From Phocaeicola vulgatus ATCC 8482 (GTDB lineage Bacteria; Bacteroidota; Bacteroidia; Bacteroidales; Bacteroidaceae), in assembly GCF_000012825.1 (NCBI RefSeq), contig NC_009614.1, forward strand, positions 1,178,001 through 1,242,000: a stretch of 64,000 bases of DNA, written 5' to 3'. The notes below the pieces were generated by a model, which worked only from the letters and a program-made list of their open reading frames with translations, was not told the DNA's origin and did not search any database. The position numbers were made by a program, and so were the translations under genes. Positions 44,862 to 52,734 of the stretch are shown piece after piece (position 1 is the first letter of the stretch; each line of letters opens with the position of its first letter).

Positions 44862-45146
44862 ATGGAAATACAAGGAAAAGTTATCGCCGTACTTCCCATA
44901 AAGGATGGGGTCGGCAAAACTTCCGGCAACGAGTGGAAGAGCCGGGAGTTTGTCCTCGAGACGGAGGAAAGCAGACCGCAGAGCCTGTGCCTGCAGCTGA
45001 TGAACGCCAACATCGACCGGTATGCGGTTGAAGCCGGCCAGACTGTGCATGTGAAATTTGACTGTTCCGCCCGCCAGTGGGAGAACCGGTGGTTCAATAC
45101 CCTGACGGCCTGGGAGGTGACCGTCATCAAAGCAAAGGAGGCATGA
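44862..45146 (+). CDS. DUF3127 OB-fold protein
   Basis: 94-aa protein matching DUF3127: EIQGKVIAVLPIKDGVGKTS, SREFVLETEES, FDCSARQWENRWFNTLTAWE. These small OB-fold proteins resemble single-stranded DNA-binding domains and occur in Bacteroidetes genomes and elements; ssDNA binding here is inferred. Its stop overlaps the next start (ATGA), coupling it to the second fimbrial cluster. Confidence 0.8.
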   Translation: MEIQGKVIAVLPIKDGVGKTSGNEWKSREFVLETEESRPQSLCLQLMNANIDRYAVEAGQTVHVKFDCSARQWENRWFNTLTAWEVTVIKAKEA

Positions 45147-45697
45147 GAATGAATACGGGAAAAAAGCTGTTTCTGTGTGCGGGACTGCTGGCATTCTTCC
45201 TGTCGGTATCGGCACAGTCCTACTCATTGCGTACCAATGTGATCGGTCTGGCAACGACCAACCTGAATCTGGAGGCTTCCATGACGCTGAACCGTAAATG
45301 GTCACTGCACCTGCCCGTGCAGTACAACCCGTTCAAGTTCGGCCGCAACCGGCAGTTCCGCAATTTCTATGCGGCCCCCGGAGTACGCTACTGGCTGCTG
45401 GAAAGCTACATGGGCGGATTCATCGGCATGTACGGTACGGCCGGCACCTACAGCGTGGGGAACCTGTTCGGCAACAAGTACCGCTACGAGGGGGAAGGCT
45501 ACGGAGTAGGTTTAAGTATCGGGAAGGCCTACCAGATAGGCAGGCGCTGGAACCTTGAATGGGAAGCCGGTGCGGGTGCCGTATGGCTGGCTTATGACAA
45601 ATATCTGTGCAAACGCTGCGGGGACCTTGTCGGACAGGAGTACGGCTGGCATTTTCTTCCGACCCGTGCAGCTCTCAATGTCGTGTATCTTTTTTAA
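45143..45697 (+). CDS. DUF3575 barrel-like protein (element copy)
   Basis: 184-aa exported protein with signal segment LFLCAGLLAFFLSVSAQS. SYSLRTNVIGLATTNLNLEA, YNPFKFGRNRQFRNFYAAPG and the conserved YDKYLCKRCGDLVGQ near residue 152 parallel the chromosomal DUF3575 protein at 37,142, and it ends ALNVVYLF like the other (ALNLIYIF). It opens a second, element-borne fimbrial cluster. Codon use is GC-rich and clearly differs from the chromosomal copy. Confidence 0.85.
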   Translation: MRMNTGKKLFLCAGLLAFFLSVSAQSYSLRTNVIGLATTNLNLEASMTLNRKWSLHLPVQYNPFKFGRNRQFRNFYAAPGVRYWLLESYMGGFIGMYGTAGTYSVGNLFGNKYRYEGEGYGVGLSIGKAYQIGRRWNLEWEAGAGAVWLAYDKYLCKRCGDLVGQEYGWHFLPTRAALNVVYLF

Positions 45698-45706
45698 GCG
45701 GGAAGG

Positions 45707-47770
45707 ATGAGGACTACAAAACGTATCATACCGTTTGCACTGCTCTCGGGCCTGCTCCTTTCCTGCGGATCGGAGCACCGTCTGGCACGCGTGCGCATTT
45801 CGCAGCCCGGGGTGAGGGAGGCGACAACGGATACGGCCTGCAAGGTGCCGGAACAGATAGCATGGACAGACGACAAGGGTGAGCGGCATATCGTCACGCG
45901 GGCCGAGAAAGACAGCGTGACCGGTGAGGAGATCACTTCCGTGGAACTGTCCGAAATTACCGTTATGGCCAGAAGCAAGCAGGTGGCTGAACGCAACGGG
46001 AAGATAAACCTGGATTTTGTCGTAACGGTTCCGGGAGAATTGGTCAGCAACAAGTGGCAACTCCAGCTGGCCCCGGTGGCCTACAAGCCTTCGGATACGT
46101 TATACCTGGACAGGATCTTCCTTTCAGGGGCTGACTTTGCCAAGATGCAGAAAAGAGGCTATATGCGCTACCAGGCGTTCATCAACTCCATTATACCCGA
46201 CAGCCTGTACCTGCAGAAACTGTTCGATGGGAAAGGCTACAGGAAGGCGCTGGCCGAACTGGAAGAGGAATACTTCCAGGCCTGGAAGCACGAGGTGCTG
46301 CAGAAAGAACGCTGGATTGACTGGTCGGACAAGGCCAATGCCCGGTTTGCCCTGTTCAACTGGCGTGTCGAGCAGAACCGGAGAGCCATCGCCGGCTACA
46401 ATTCAATCCTGGAGCATCTTCCCGCCTACTGGATGACCAGGGAGCTTGAAGGGAAATATATCCCTTCCAGATGGAGGATGTTTGCCGAAGGCGGATATAA
46501 GATCCGTACCCGGAGCATCTCCCCTGAAGATTCCGCCGTCATCACGAGGCGTTTCACCGATTACGGCAAGATGGCGGAGAACCAGAAGAGAAAGGAACAG
46601 GCCGGTGCCATGTATGACAAATATGTGCGTTTTCCGTATGAGCCGGCCCGTCTGGATACGGTCATCCGGGAAGGGAACAAGTTCGTCTATTACTACAAGC
46701 AGGAGCTCCCGGCCACGGAAAACACGAAAAGGATAGATCTGACGCTTGACGGACTGATCCTTTCCAAGGACGAGACACGTACCCCGCTTCCGCCGTCGGA
46801 CACGATCACCTATTTCATATCGAGCATGGTGCAGTTCCTTGACCGGACTCCCCGCTATAAAAAGAAGATTGTCACCCGCAAGGACGAGGTAAGCCTGCGC
46901 GCATACGTGGCCTATAAGACAGGCAGTACCGAGTTCCGGGAGGAAACCGGAAACAACAGGTCGGAAATCGACAAGGTGTTCAAGGCGATACGGAGCATAA
47001 ACTATACAGGAGAGTTCCTCATAGACAGCGTGCTGATGACCGCGACCTCATCTCCGGAGGGTGATGCGGGGATGAATCTGTTCCTGTCCAGGGGACGTGC
47101 GACGGAACTGAAGAAGTACCTTGCAAGACGTACGGAGGATACGGAAGGCGTTGACACCATCTTCCGCCCTGCATGGCGGGGGGAAGACTGGGAAAGGCTG
47201 CGCGGACTTGTCGCAAAAGACGACACCCTGAGACACCGGCCGGAACTGCTCCGGATCATGGAGGAAACAAGGAATCCGGACATCCGTGAGCACGCCCTGA
47301 GAAAATATCCGGAGGATTACAGGAGAATCCGGGAAAAGCATTATCCTCTCCTGCGCGGAGTGGAATTCCTGTTCCATCTCCACCGGCGGGACATGATTCA
47401 GGACACGGTTGTGATGCCGGTCATCGACAGCACCTATATGGCTGCCGTGCGGATGATAGAGGACAGGAGGTACAAACAGGCTCTTGCCCTGCTGGACGAG
47501 CACTACCCGGCAGACTATAATACCGCTGTCTGCCTCATGTCGCTCGGCTATGACGCCCGTGCGCTTGAGATCATGCGGGAACAGCGGGACACATCAGACC
47601 GGAACTACCTGCTCGCCATCCTGTACAGCCGCCTGGGGCGCAAGGAGGATGCCGTCAAGTCATATGTCAGGTCATGCGACCAGGATGCCGGCAAGATATG
47701 GCGCGGACGGCTGGACCCCGAAATAAACACGCTTATTGAAACTTATAATTTATACAAAGATGAATATTGA
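45707..47770 (+). CDS. OmpA/TPR lipoprotein of the element fimbrial cluster
   Basis: 687-aa predicted lipoprotein (ALLSGLLLSC). Residues about 90-400 are an expanded beta/helical region, residues about 415-520 contain an OmpA-like core with VLMTATSSPEGDAGMNLFLS near 445 and EDWERLRGLVAKDD near 488, and the C-terminus TPR-like repeats (ILYSRLGRKEDAVKSYVRSC). It parallels the DUF3868-type protein at 35,669 and the abundant lipoprotein at 3,077, but is longer. It likely anchors or assembles the fimbriae encoded after it. Overlaps the next gene by 11 bp. Confidence 0.8.
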   Translation: MRTTKRIIPFALLSGLLLSCGSEHRLARVRISQPGVREATTDTACKVPEQIAWTDDKGERHIVTRAEKDSVTGEEITSVELSEITVMARSKQVAERNGKINLDFVVTVPGELVSNKWQLQLAPVAYKPSDTLYLDRIFLSGADFAKMQKRGYMRYQAFINSIIPDSLYLQKLFDGKGYRKALAELEEEYFQAWKHEVLQKERWIDWSDKANARFALFNWRVEQNRRAIAGYNSILEHLPAYWMTRELEGKYIPSRWRMFAEGGYKIRTRSISPEDSAVITRRFTDYGKMAENQKRKEQAGAMYDKYVRFPYEPARLDTVIREGNKFVYYYKQELPATENTKRIDLTLDGLILSKDETRTPLPPSDTITYFISSMVQFLDRTPRYKKKIVTRKDEVSLRAYVAYKTGSTEFREETGNNRSEIDKVFKAIRSINYTGEFLIDSVLMTATSSPEGDAGMNLFLSRGRATELKKYLARRTEDTEGVDTIFRPAWRGEDWERLRGLVAKDDTLRHRPELLRIMEETRNPDIREHALRKYPEDYRRIREKHYPLLRGVEFLFHLHRRDMIQDTVVMPVIDSTYMAAVRMIEDRRYKQALALLDEHYPADYNTAVCLMSLGYDARALEIMREQRDTSDRNYLLAILYSRLGRKEDAVKSYVRSCDQDAGKIWRGRLDPEINTLIETYNLYKDEY

Positions 47771-48626
47771 CAGAAAAGTACTGGTACTTGCGTCATTCCC
47801 CGCAATAATGCTCGGCGGCTGCAATTTCAATGAGGACTTCTGCATCCGGGAAGGAGAACTTGTAGCCTGGTGCGATTTCAGCGGAATAAAGGAAAAGCCG
47901 CCTGTCCCCCAGGAAAGACACGTCATCCCTTTCGGAACGGATGTGCCGTATTCCGAAGGAACAACGTTCACACAGGATACACTCCGCTGGAGCCTGCCCC
48001 AGGGGGCATACAGGTTCCTGTTCTATACGGGGAACTATGAACTGCTGGACAGGAATGACTATCATGAGACGCGTCTGTCCGTCCGGACTGACACCATTGA
48101 CGGGGAGGCGCACATTTCAGAGGTACAGAAATTCTGCTGTTCCTCGGCCTTCAGTGAAAGGCTTGAATACCGGAATCCCAAACGGGTAAGGATACAGCCT
48201 GCGGCTTTTGTCCAGAAACTGAACATAAAGATTAACGTGTCCGGCAACACCGTACCGTTGTCCGGCTTGAACTGTACCCTTTCGGGAATCTCTACGGCCA
48301 GGTATCTGGCCTCCCGTGAAAGGACCGGAACCGCAAGTGCGACCGCCTCCTTCGCAAAGAAGGCCGACAATGTATGGACGGCGGGCCTTTATGTGTTCGG
48401 ATTCAGTCCGGCGGCAGAGAACATTCTTGCCGTAGAGGTTCTGATGAAGGAGGAGGACTCCGTATTCAATGAACGGCAGTCAGTTGACCTGACCCCGTAT
48501 CTGCGGGGATTCGACGGTGACGAGATCTCGCTGGAGCTGGACCTGCACATCGGCAGGGAACTGGAGATTGGCGGGCCGGTCATCATCCCGGACTGGGAGG
48601 ACACCCCCGAAACGGAATTTCCATAA
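47760..48626 (+). CDS. DUF5119/Mfa2-like lipoprotein
   Basis: 288-aa predicted lipoprotein: leader ends PAIMLGGCNFNED. LRWSLPQGAYRFLFYTGNYE near residue 85 and KKADNVWTAGLYVFGFSPAA near 205 fit the DUF5119/FimB-Mfa2-type anchor lipoproteins that follow the OmpA/TPR gene in such clusters. I place it as the fimbrial anchor by position. The start at 47,760 overlaps the previous stop. Confidence 0.65.
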   Translation: MNIDRKVLVLASFPAIMLGGCNFNEDFCIREGELVAWCDFSGIKEKPPVPQERHVIPFGTDVPYSEGTTFTQDTLRWSLPQGAYRFLFYTGNYELLDRNDYHETRLSVRTDTIDGEAHISEVQKFCCSSAFSERLEYRNPKRVRIQPAAFVQKLNIKINVSGNTVPLSGLNCTLSGISTARYLASRERTGTASATASFAKKADNVWTAGLYVFGFSPAAENILAVEVLMKEEDSVFNERQSVDLTPYLRGFDGDEISLELDLHIGRELEIGGPVIIPDWEDTPETEFP

Positions 48627-48662
48627 GACTATAATTATAACAAAACCAAATCAACAAGAAAA

Positions 48663-49610
48663 ATGAAAACAAGAATTATGATTTCGGCAGCGGTAATTGC
48701 CGCCGGGATGCTGGCTTCATGCAGCAACAAGGAAATAGTGGACGAACAACCGGAAATAGACGGGGTTTCAGCCTCCGTACTGAATATTGTGCCGACAGTC
48801 GGCACGGACACGAGGGCCGGCTTCGTGCCGAAAACCGAATGGGCGGTAAATGACGCCATGGGGCTGTTCATGTACAAGGCCACCGGATGGGGGGACGTCT
48901 ATCCGCGTTATGACGCGCAGAACAACAAGTCCACAAAAACAGCGGCCGGATGGAGCCAGGCAAAACCCGTCTATCTTCTTTCGGACAAGGCGACGATATG
49001 GGCGTATTACCCATACAACCAGGCCGTCGCTGACGGTACCAAAGTCCCCGTTCCCATCAATGCGGGAACCTCTGTCGACTACATGTGGGGAAAGAGCACA
49101 AACCAGGTGTCGGTCATTGAAACGGATGCCGTCATTCCCATGAAACATGCATTGTCCCAGCTCGTCATCCGTCTGAAAGTTTCTCCGGAATATCATAATG
49201 ACGGCAACCTGACATCCGCGAAACTGAAATCCAAGGCGGCCAAGTTCGGAACCTCGGGGACAATGAACCTGAACGACAACGGAAGGATCATCTTCTCCCC
49301 GACATCCACGGAACTCTCATGGACTCCCAACACGACCATTCCGGCACAGGGGAACCCGTCGGTAGACTTCGCCGCCGCAATCTATCCCATGAGCCTGGCA
49401 TCCGGAGAAGTCAGCATGGAGGTCGTCATCGACGGGGCAACCTATACCTATTCCATTCCCCAGATAAGCTGGGAAGCCGGAAAGAGATATATCTATTCGA
49501 TAACGATGCGCTCCAATGACGCGGAAATCGGAGGCGAGAACGGACAGTCCGTAACCATCGAGCCATGGGGTTCAAGCGAATCCGACGTAACGCTTGTACC
49601 GGTCAAATAA
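48663..49610 (+). CDS. Fimbrillin family protein (Mfa-like 1)
   Basis: 315-aa predicted lipoprotein: VIAAGMLASCSNKEIVDEQ. TRAGFVPKTEWAVNDAMGLF, KATIWAYYPYNQAV and VIPMKHALSQLVIRLKVSPE are the blocks of the fimbrillin family (Mfa_like_1), and the end SVTIEPWGSSESDVTLVPVK holds the terminal strand. It is the probable shaft subunit of the element-borne fimbria. It is transcribed together with its neighbours (36-bp gap upstream). Confidence 0.9.
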   Translation: MKTRIMISAAVIAAGMLASCSNKEIVDEQPEIDGVSASVLNIVPTVGTDTRAGFVPKTEWAVNDAMGLFMYKATGWGDVYPRYDAQNNKSTKTAAGWSQAKPVYLLSDKATIWAYYPYNQAVADGTKVPVPINAGTSVDYMWGKSTNQVSVIETDAVIPMKHALSQLVIRLKVSPEYHNDGNLTSAKLKSKAAKFGTSGTMNLNDNGRIIFSPTSTELSWTPNTTIPAQGNPSVDFAAAIYPMSLASGEVSMEVVIDGATYTYSIPQISWEAGKRYIYSITMRSNDAEIGGENGQSVTIEPWGSSESDVTLVPVK

Positions 49611-49657
49611 ATTACAGAACAACAGGGGACTCCGGTCCCCGTCCTAAAAAAACAATC

Positions 49658-51247
49658 ATGGTAAAATCAATAACAACGATAATCTGCGGCTTCCTTGTCC
49701 TGCTGTCCGTATCCTCCTGCCGGAAGGAACAGGAGGAGCCATGCCCGGAAAACGGCCGTGTCACCTTTACCGTCGCCCAAACGCGTGCCACCCAGGAAGG
49801 CACGTTCGAAAAGGGAAACTCCATAGGCGTATTTGCCATCGAGCCCAAGACCGGCGTGTACTGGGCCACAAATAACAAATACACCTATGACGGCCGGGCA
49901 TTCAAACCCGCAACGGAAGAGGACAACATCATTGTGACGGTGGGGACCGATCTTGACTTCTATGTATATTATCCTTTCAAGGAGGGGCAGACAGACATCA
50001 CCGCCATATCCCATGCCATAGGAGACCAGCAGGAAAAGTCCGGATGGCTTTCAGCCGATTTCCTGACAGCGTCCTATACGGACGTAATACAGGACTATAC
50101 GATACCGCTGCATTTCGAGCACCGGCTGTCGACCGTGGAGGTCCGGGTGGAAGGAAGCGACCGCGTGGACGGCGCCCGTATGGAAAATGTGAAATACGGC
50201 AGCCGGTTCAACCTGCTTACCGGAAAAACCGTTACGGACGAGACCAGGGGAAGCTATGCTATGTACAGGTACAGTTCCGGGAACCTCACCACGGTATTCC
50301 GGATGACCATACCCGCCCAGACCCTTACGACAACCTCCAATTACATAACCCTCACAGGAACCCCGGACATGAAGCTGCGCGGCACTTCCGACATGACCAC
50401 CGAACCCGGCAGAATCCACAACTACCGGATAGATTACAAGATACGGATAACCGTCCTTGACTATCCGCAGGGTGGAAGCACCACAGGTGCGGGCCTGTAC
50501 GACATGGGAAGCACCTGCACGGTCACCGCGTCCGTGAACGGCGGTTATGAGTTCGCAGGATGGTACGAGGACGGCAGGATCGTGTCGAATGACACACGGT
50601 ACAGTTTCGAGGTACTGTCGGACCGTACACTCGAGCCCAGGTACCGTAATTATGGCGGCTGGTCGGTCACCCTGACGGCAAATCCCTCCGTCATCGGCTG
50701 GCAGGGCGGCAGATCTTCCCTTGTGGCGGGAGCCTCACGCGGAGTGTTCGTCAACGGAGTGGCAGAAAACACACAGACGGCTGTCCCCTCCCTCAGCGGA
50801 GGAGCAGAAGGATTCCTCCTTTCAGGGAATACGGTGACAGTGTCGGAAAACCCGTCAGGCTCATCCCGGAGCTGTGTGTTTACGGCAAGTCACGGAGGAA
50901 GCTCGGCCACGGCCACAATCACCCAGGAGGGATCTCCGGTAAGCTATTATTTCAGCTATGCGGATGGCGGAACCAGCCATACCGAATATCCGGACGACTC
51001 ATCGGCCGGCTCATTCATTTTGGACATAACAAGTTACAAGAAGACGGGCAACTCTACAAAAGCCCTTTCCTGGAACGCATCCGGTGACAGCTGGATTCAT
51101 GTGAACGGCTCATCGGTAAGCTATGACGAGAATCCGGCAAAGGAAAGGAGGACCGGTCTTGTGACCCTCAAACAGGATGAAAGCGGCAAAACGCTGTCAT
51201 TGAAAATTGTACAGCCGGGAAAGACTTCCATTGACATCGAACAATAA
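49658..51247 (+). CDS. Fimbrillin with InlB-like and BACON-like repeats
   Basis: 529-aa predicted lipoprotein (FLVLLSVSSC). Residues about 30-265 are a fimbrillin domain (TRATQEGTFEKGNSIGVFAI, VYYPFKEGQTDIT, IPLHFEHRLSTVEVRVEG). Residues about 265-330 match a B-repeat-type fold (GSTTGAGLYDMGSTCTVTAS, YEFAGWYEDGR), and the C-terminus has two BACON-like beta domains (SSRSCVFTASHGGSSATATI). This architecture suggests an adhesive tip. Start at 49,658 gives the signal peptide; the longer frame runs into the previous gene. Confidence 0.8.
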   Translation: MVKSITTIICGFLVLLSVSSCRKEQEEPCPENGRVTFTVAQTRATQEGTFEKGNSIGVFAIEPKTGVYWATNNKYTYDGRAFKPATEEDNIIVTVGTDLDFYVYYPFKEGQTDITAISHAIGDQQEKSGWLSADFLTASYTDVIQDYTIPLHFEHRLSTVEVRVEGSDRVDGARMENVKYGSRFNLLTGKTVTDETRGSYAMYRYSSGNLTTVFRMTIPAQTLTTTSNYITLTGTPDMKLRGTSDMTTEPGRIHNYRIDYKIRITVLDYPQGGSTTGAGLYDMGSTCTVTASVNGGYEFAGWYEDGRIVSNDTRYSFEVLSDRTLEPRYRNYGGWSVTLTANPSVIGWQGGRSSLVAGASRGVFVNGVAENTQTAVPSLSGGAEGFLLSGNTVTVSENPSGSSRSCVFTASHGGSSATATITQEGSPVSYYFSYADGGTSHTEYPDDSSAGSFILDITSYKKTGNSTKALSWNASGDSWIHVNGSSVSYDENPAKERRTGLVTLKQDESGKTLSLKIVQPGKTSIDIEQ

Positions 51248-51270
51248 CAAAAAATCAATTGAATGCGGTT

Positions 51271-52068
51271 ATGAAAATAGACATATACAAACCGGTTGTC
51301 CTGTTCCTGCTACCGGCAGTCCTTGCGGGCTGCTCGGGTGAACGGGAGCCCTTCCCGCAGGGCGGGAAGGCCGGACTGAGGATAGAGAGCTGCTCCAGCC
51401 GTGGCGGAACTGACGGAAGTCCCACCCTTGTGAAAGATTTCGGAATGGTGCTGCTTGACGATACGGGCGGCGGTTATGCCGGAGCCGTAAACCCGCTGCA
51501 TGTAACATACGGGGAAGGCTGGATCTTTCCGGAGGTCACACTCACGGAGACCCCCTGCAGGCTGTTCGCATTCTCCCCTTTCGCCGCCATCCCGGGAAAG
51601 GAGCTGCCCCTGAGCCTGGTCCCCCAGACCGACTACCTGGCATCCGGGGAGATACGCCTGGACTGGCAGAACCGGTCAGCGGACATAGGGATGGAACACC
51701 TGCTCTGCCTGCTGGAATTCACCATAGAGGGCAGCAGCGCGTGCACTCTGAGTGTGGAGGGGGTTCCTACAGGCGGCACTTATGACCTTGCCGGCGGCAA
51801 ACTCTCGGCAGGGGAAAAAGGAACGGTCCCCTCGGATGGGAACACCGTCCTTCTGCTGCCGGGCAAGGCGGGAAACAACAGGGTCGTGATCCGTTTTCAG
51901 GAGAACACATACGGCTGGCTGCTGCCGGCCGTCACCCTGGAGGCCGGAAAAAGATACGGATATGCATTGTCCCTGGGCAAAGAAGGGGGACTCATTCTCT
52001 CCGGTGTAAGTGTCCGTCCCTGGCAGGAAGGAGAAGACTATAACGGAACTATCAAACCTAACAAATAA
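51271..52068 (+). CDS. Fimbrillin-like lipoprotein
   Basis: 265-aa predicted lipoprotein: VLFLLPAVLAGCSGER. Beta-rich body with PCRLFAFSPFAAIPGKELPL and MEHLLCLLEFTIEGSSACTL, the latter aligning with the conserved helix region of fimbrillins, and the end GVSVRPWQEGEDYNGTIKP. It closes the element fimbrial cluster; traE begins 7 bp after its stop, so fimbrial and transfer genes appear to share a transcript. Confidence 0.75.
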   Translation: MKIDIYKPVVLFLLPAVLAGCSGEREPFPQGGKAGLRIESCSSRGGTDGSPTLVKDFGMVLLDDTGGGYAGAVNPLHVTYGEGWIFPEVTLTETPCRLFAFSPFAAIPGKELPLSLVPQTDYLASGEIRLDWQNRSADIGMEHLLCLLEFTIEGSSACTLSVEGVPTGGTYDLAGGKLSAGEKGTVPSDGNTVLLLPGKAGNNRVVIRFQENTYGWLLPAVTLEAGKRYGYALSLGKEGGLILSGVSVRPWQEGEDYNGTIKPNK

Positions 52069-52075
52069 TAACAAA

Positions 52076-52396
52076 ATGAGAAATTTTACAGAAAAAAAAT
52101 TGTTTCTGACTGTCATGTCTGCATCATATACACTCCGGGGATTCGCCCAGGATGCCCGGGGAGCGATCAATGATGTCCTGGACAGTTTTACACTGCCCGT
52201 GTTCGGCGGTTTTATGCTTGGAGGTATCATTCTGGGCCTTATCCAGCAATGGGACAATATCATCGACAAGGAGAACAGGGGCACGCGAAAGGAAGGATTC
52301 GTCGCACTGGGCTGGTATGTCGGCTTTGCATTGCTGGCCGCAGTCGTGGTGTCCGCCGTAAAGAGTGCCATTTCCGGTATCAGCCTGTCGATATGA
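52076..52396 (+). CDS. traE: Conjugal transfer protein TraE (DUF4134)
   Basis: 106-aa small membrane protein: an N-terminal signal-like segment ending RGFAQDARGAINDVL, then two transmembrane helices (GGFMLGGIILGLI, YVGFALLAAVVVSAV). Size and topology fit Bacteroides TraE, equivalent to VirB2/VirB3-type pilus or membrane components. It opens the transfer operon and overlaps traF by 4 bp. Confidence 0.8.
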   Translation: MRNFTEKKLFLTVMSASYTLRGFAQDARGAINDVLDSFTLPVFGGFMLGGIILGLIQQWDNIIDKENRGTRKEGFVALGWYVGFALLAAVVVSAVKSAISGISLSI

Positions 52397-52734
52397 GATA
52401 CAGGATCAGAAAAGGACTGGAGAGCCCCTGCATGATACGGGGGCTTCTTTCCGGGGACTACTGGATATTCGTCGGCTGTTGTTCCGCCGCTTTCGTCCTG
52501 TTCTTCCTCGGCATCCGTGCGGGGATATCCGCAGGCAACTGGAACCTGCCGGTCCTGGTGCTCGTCATCTCGCTGCCCACCCTGCCGCTGCTTCTATACA
52601 AGCTGAAAAGAAAGGCACGGCCCCAAAAGTTCAAGGAGACGGGAAAAGAGATAAACATCAGTAATCTGGACATAAACAGGGTATTAACAAAAAAGGAGCA
52701 TAATGAAATCAGAAGAGGCATACAGCATACTTGA
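52393..52734 (+). CDS. traF: Conjugal transfer protein TraF (DUF4133)
   Basis: 113-aa protein with two central membrane helices (YWIFVGCCSAAFVLFFLG, LPVLVLVISLPTLPLLLY) after IRKGLESPCMIRGLLSGD, the pattern of DUF4133/TraF, a VirB3-like partner of the TraG ATPase. Coupled to traE by an ATGA overlap and to traG by a 32-bp overlap. Confidence 0.85.
   Translation: MRYRIRKGLESPCMIRGLLSGDYWIFVGCCSAAFVLFFLGIRAGISAGNWNLPVLVLVISLPTLPLLLYKLKRKARPQKFKETGKEINISNLDINRVLTKKEHNEIRRGIQHT

Noticed and set aside
48960-49560. Possible second small gene inside the fimbrillin
   Set aside because: Alternative frames are short and lack start context; the fimbrillin frame accounts for all conserved blocks.
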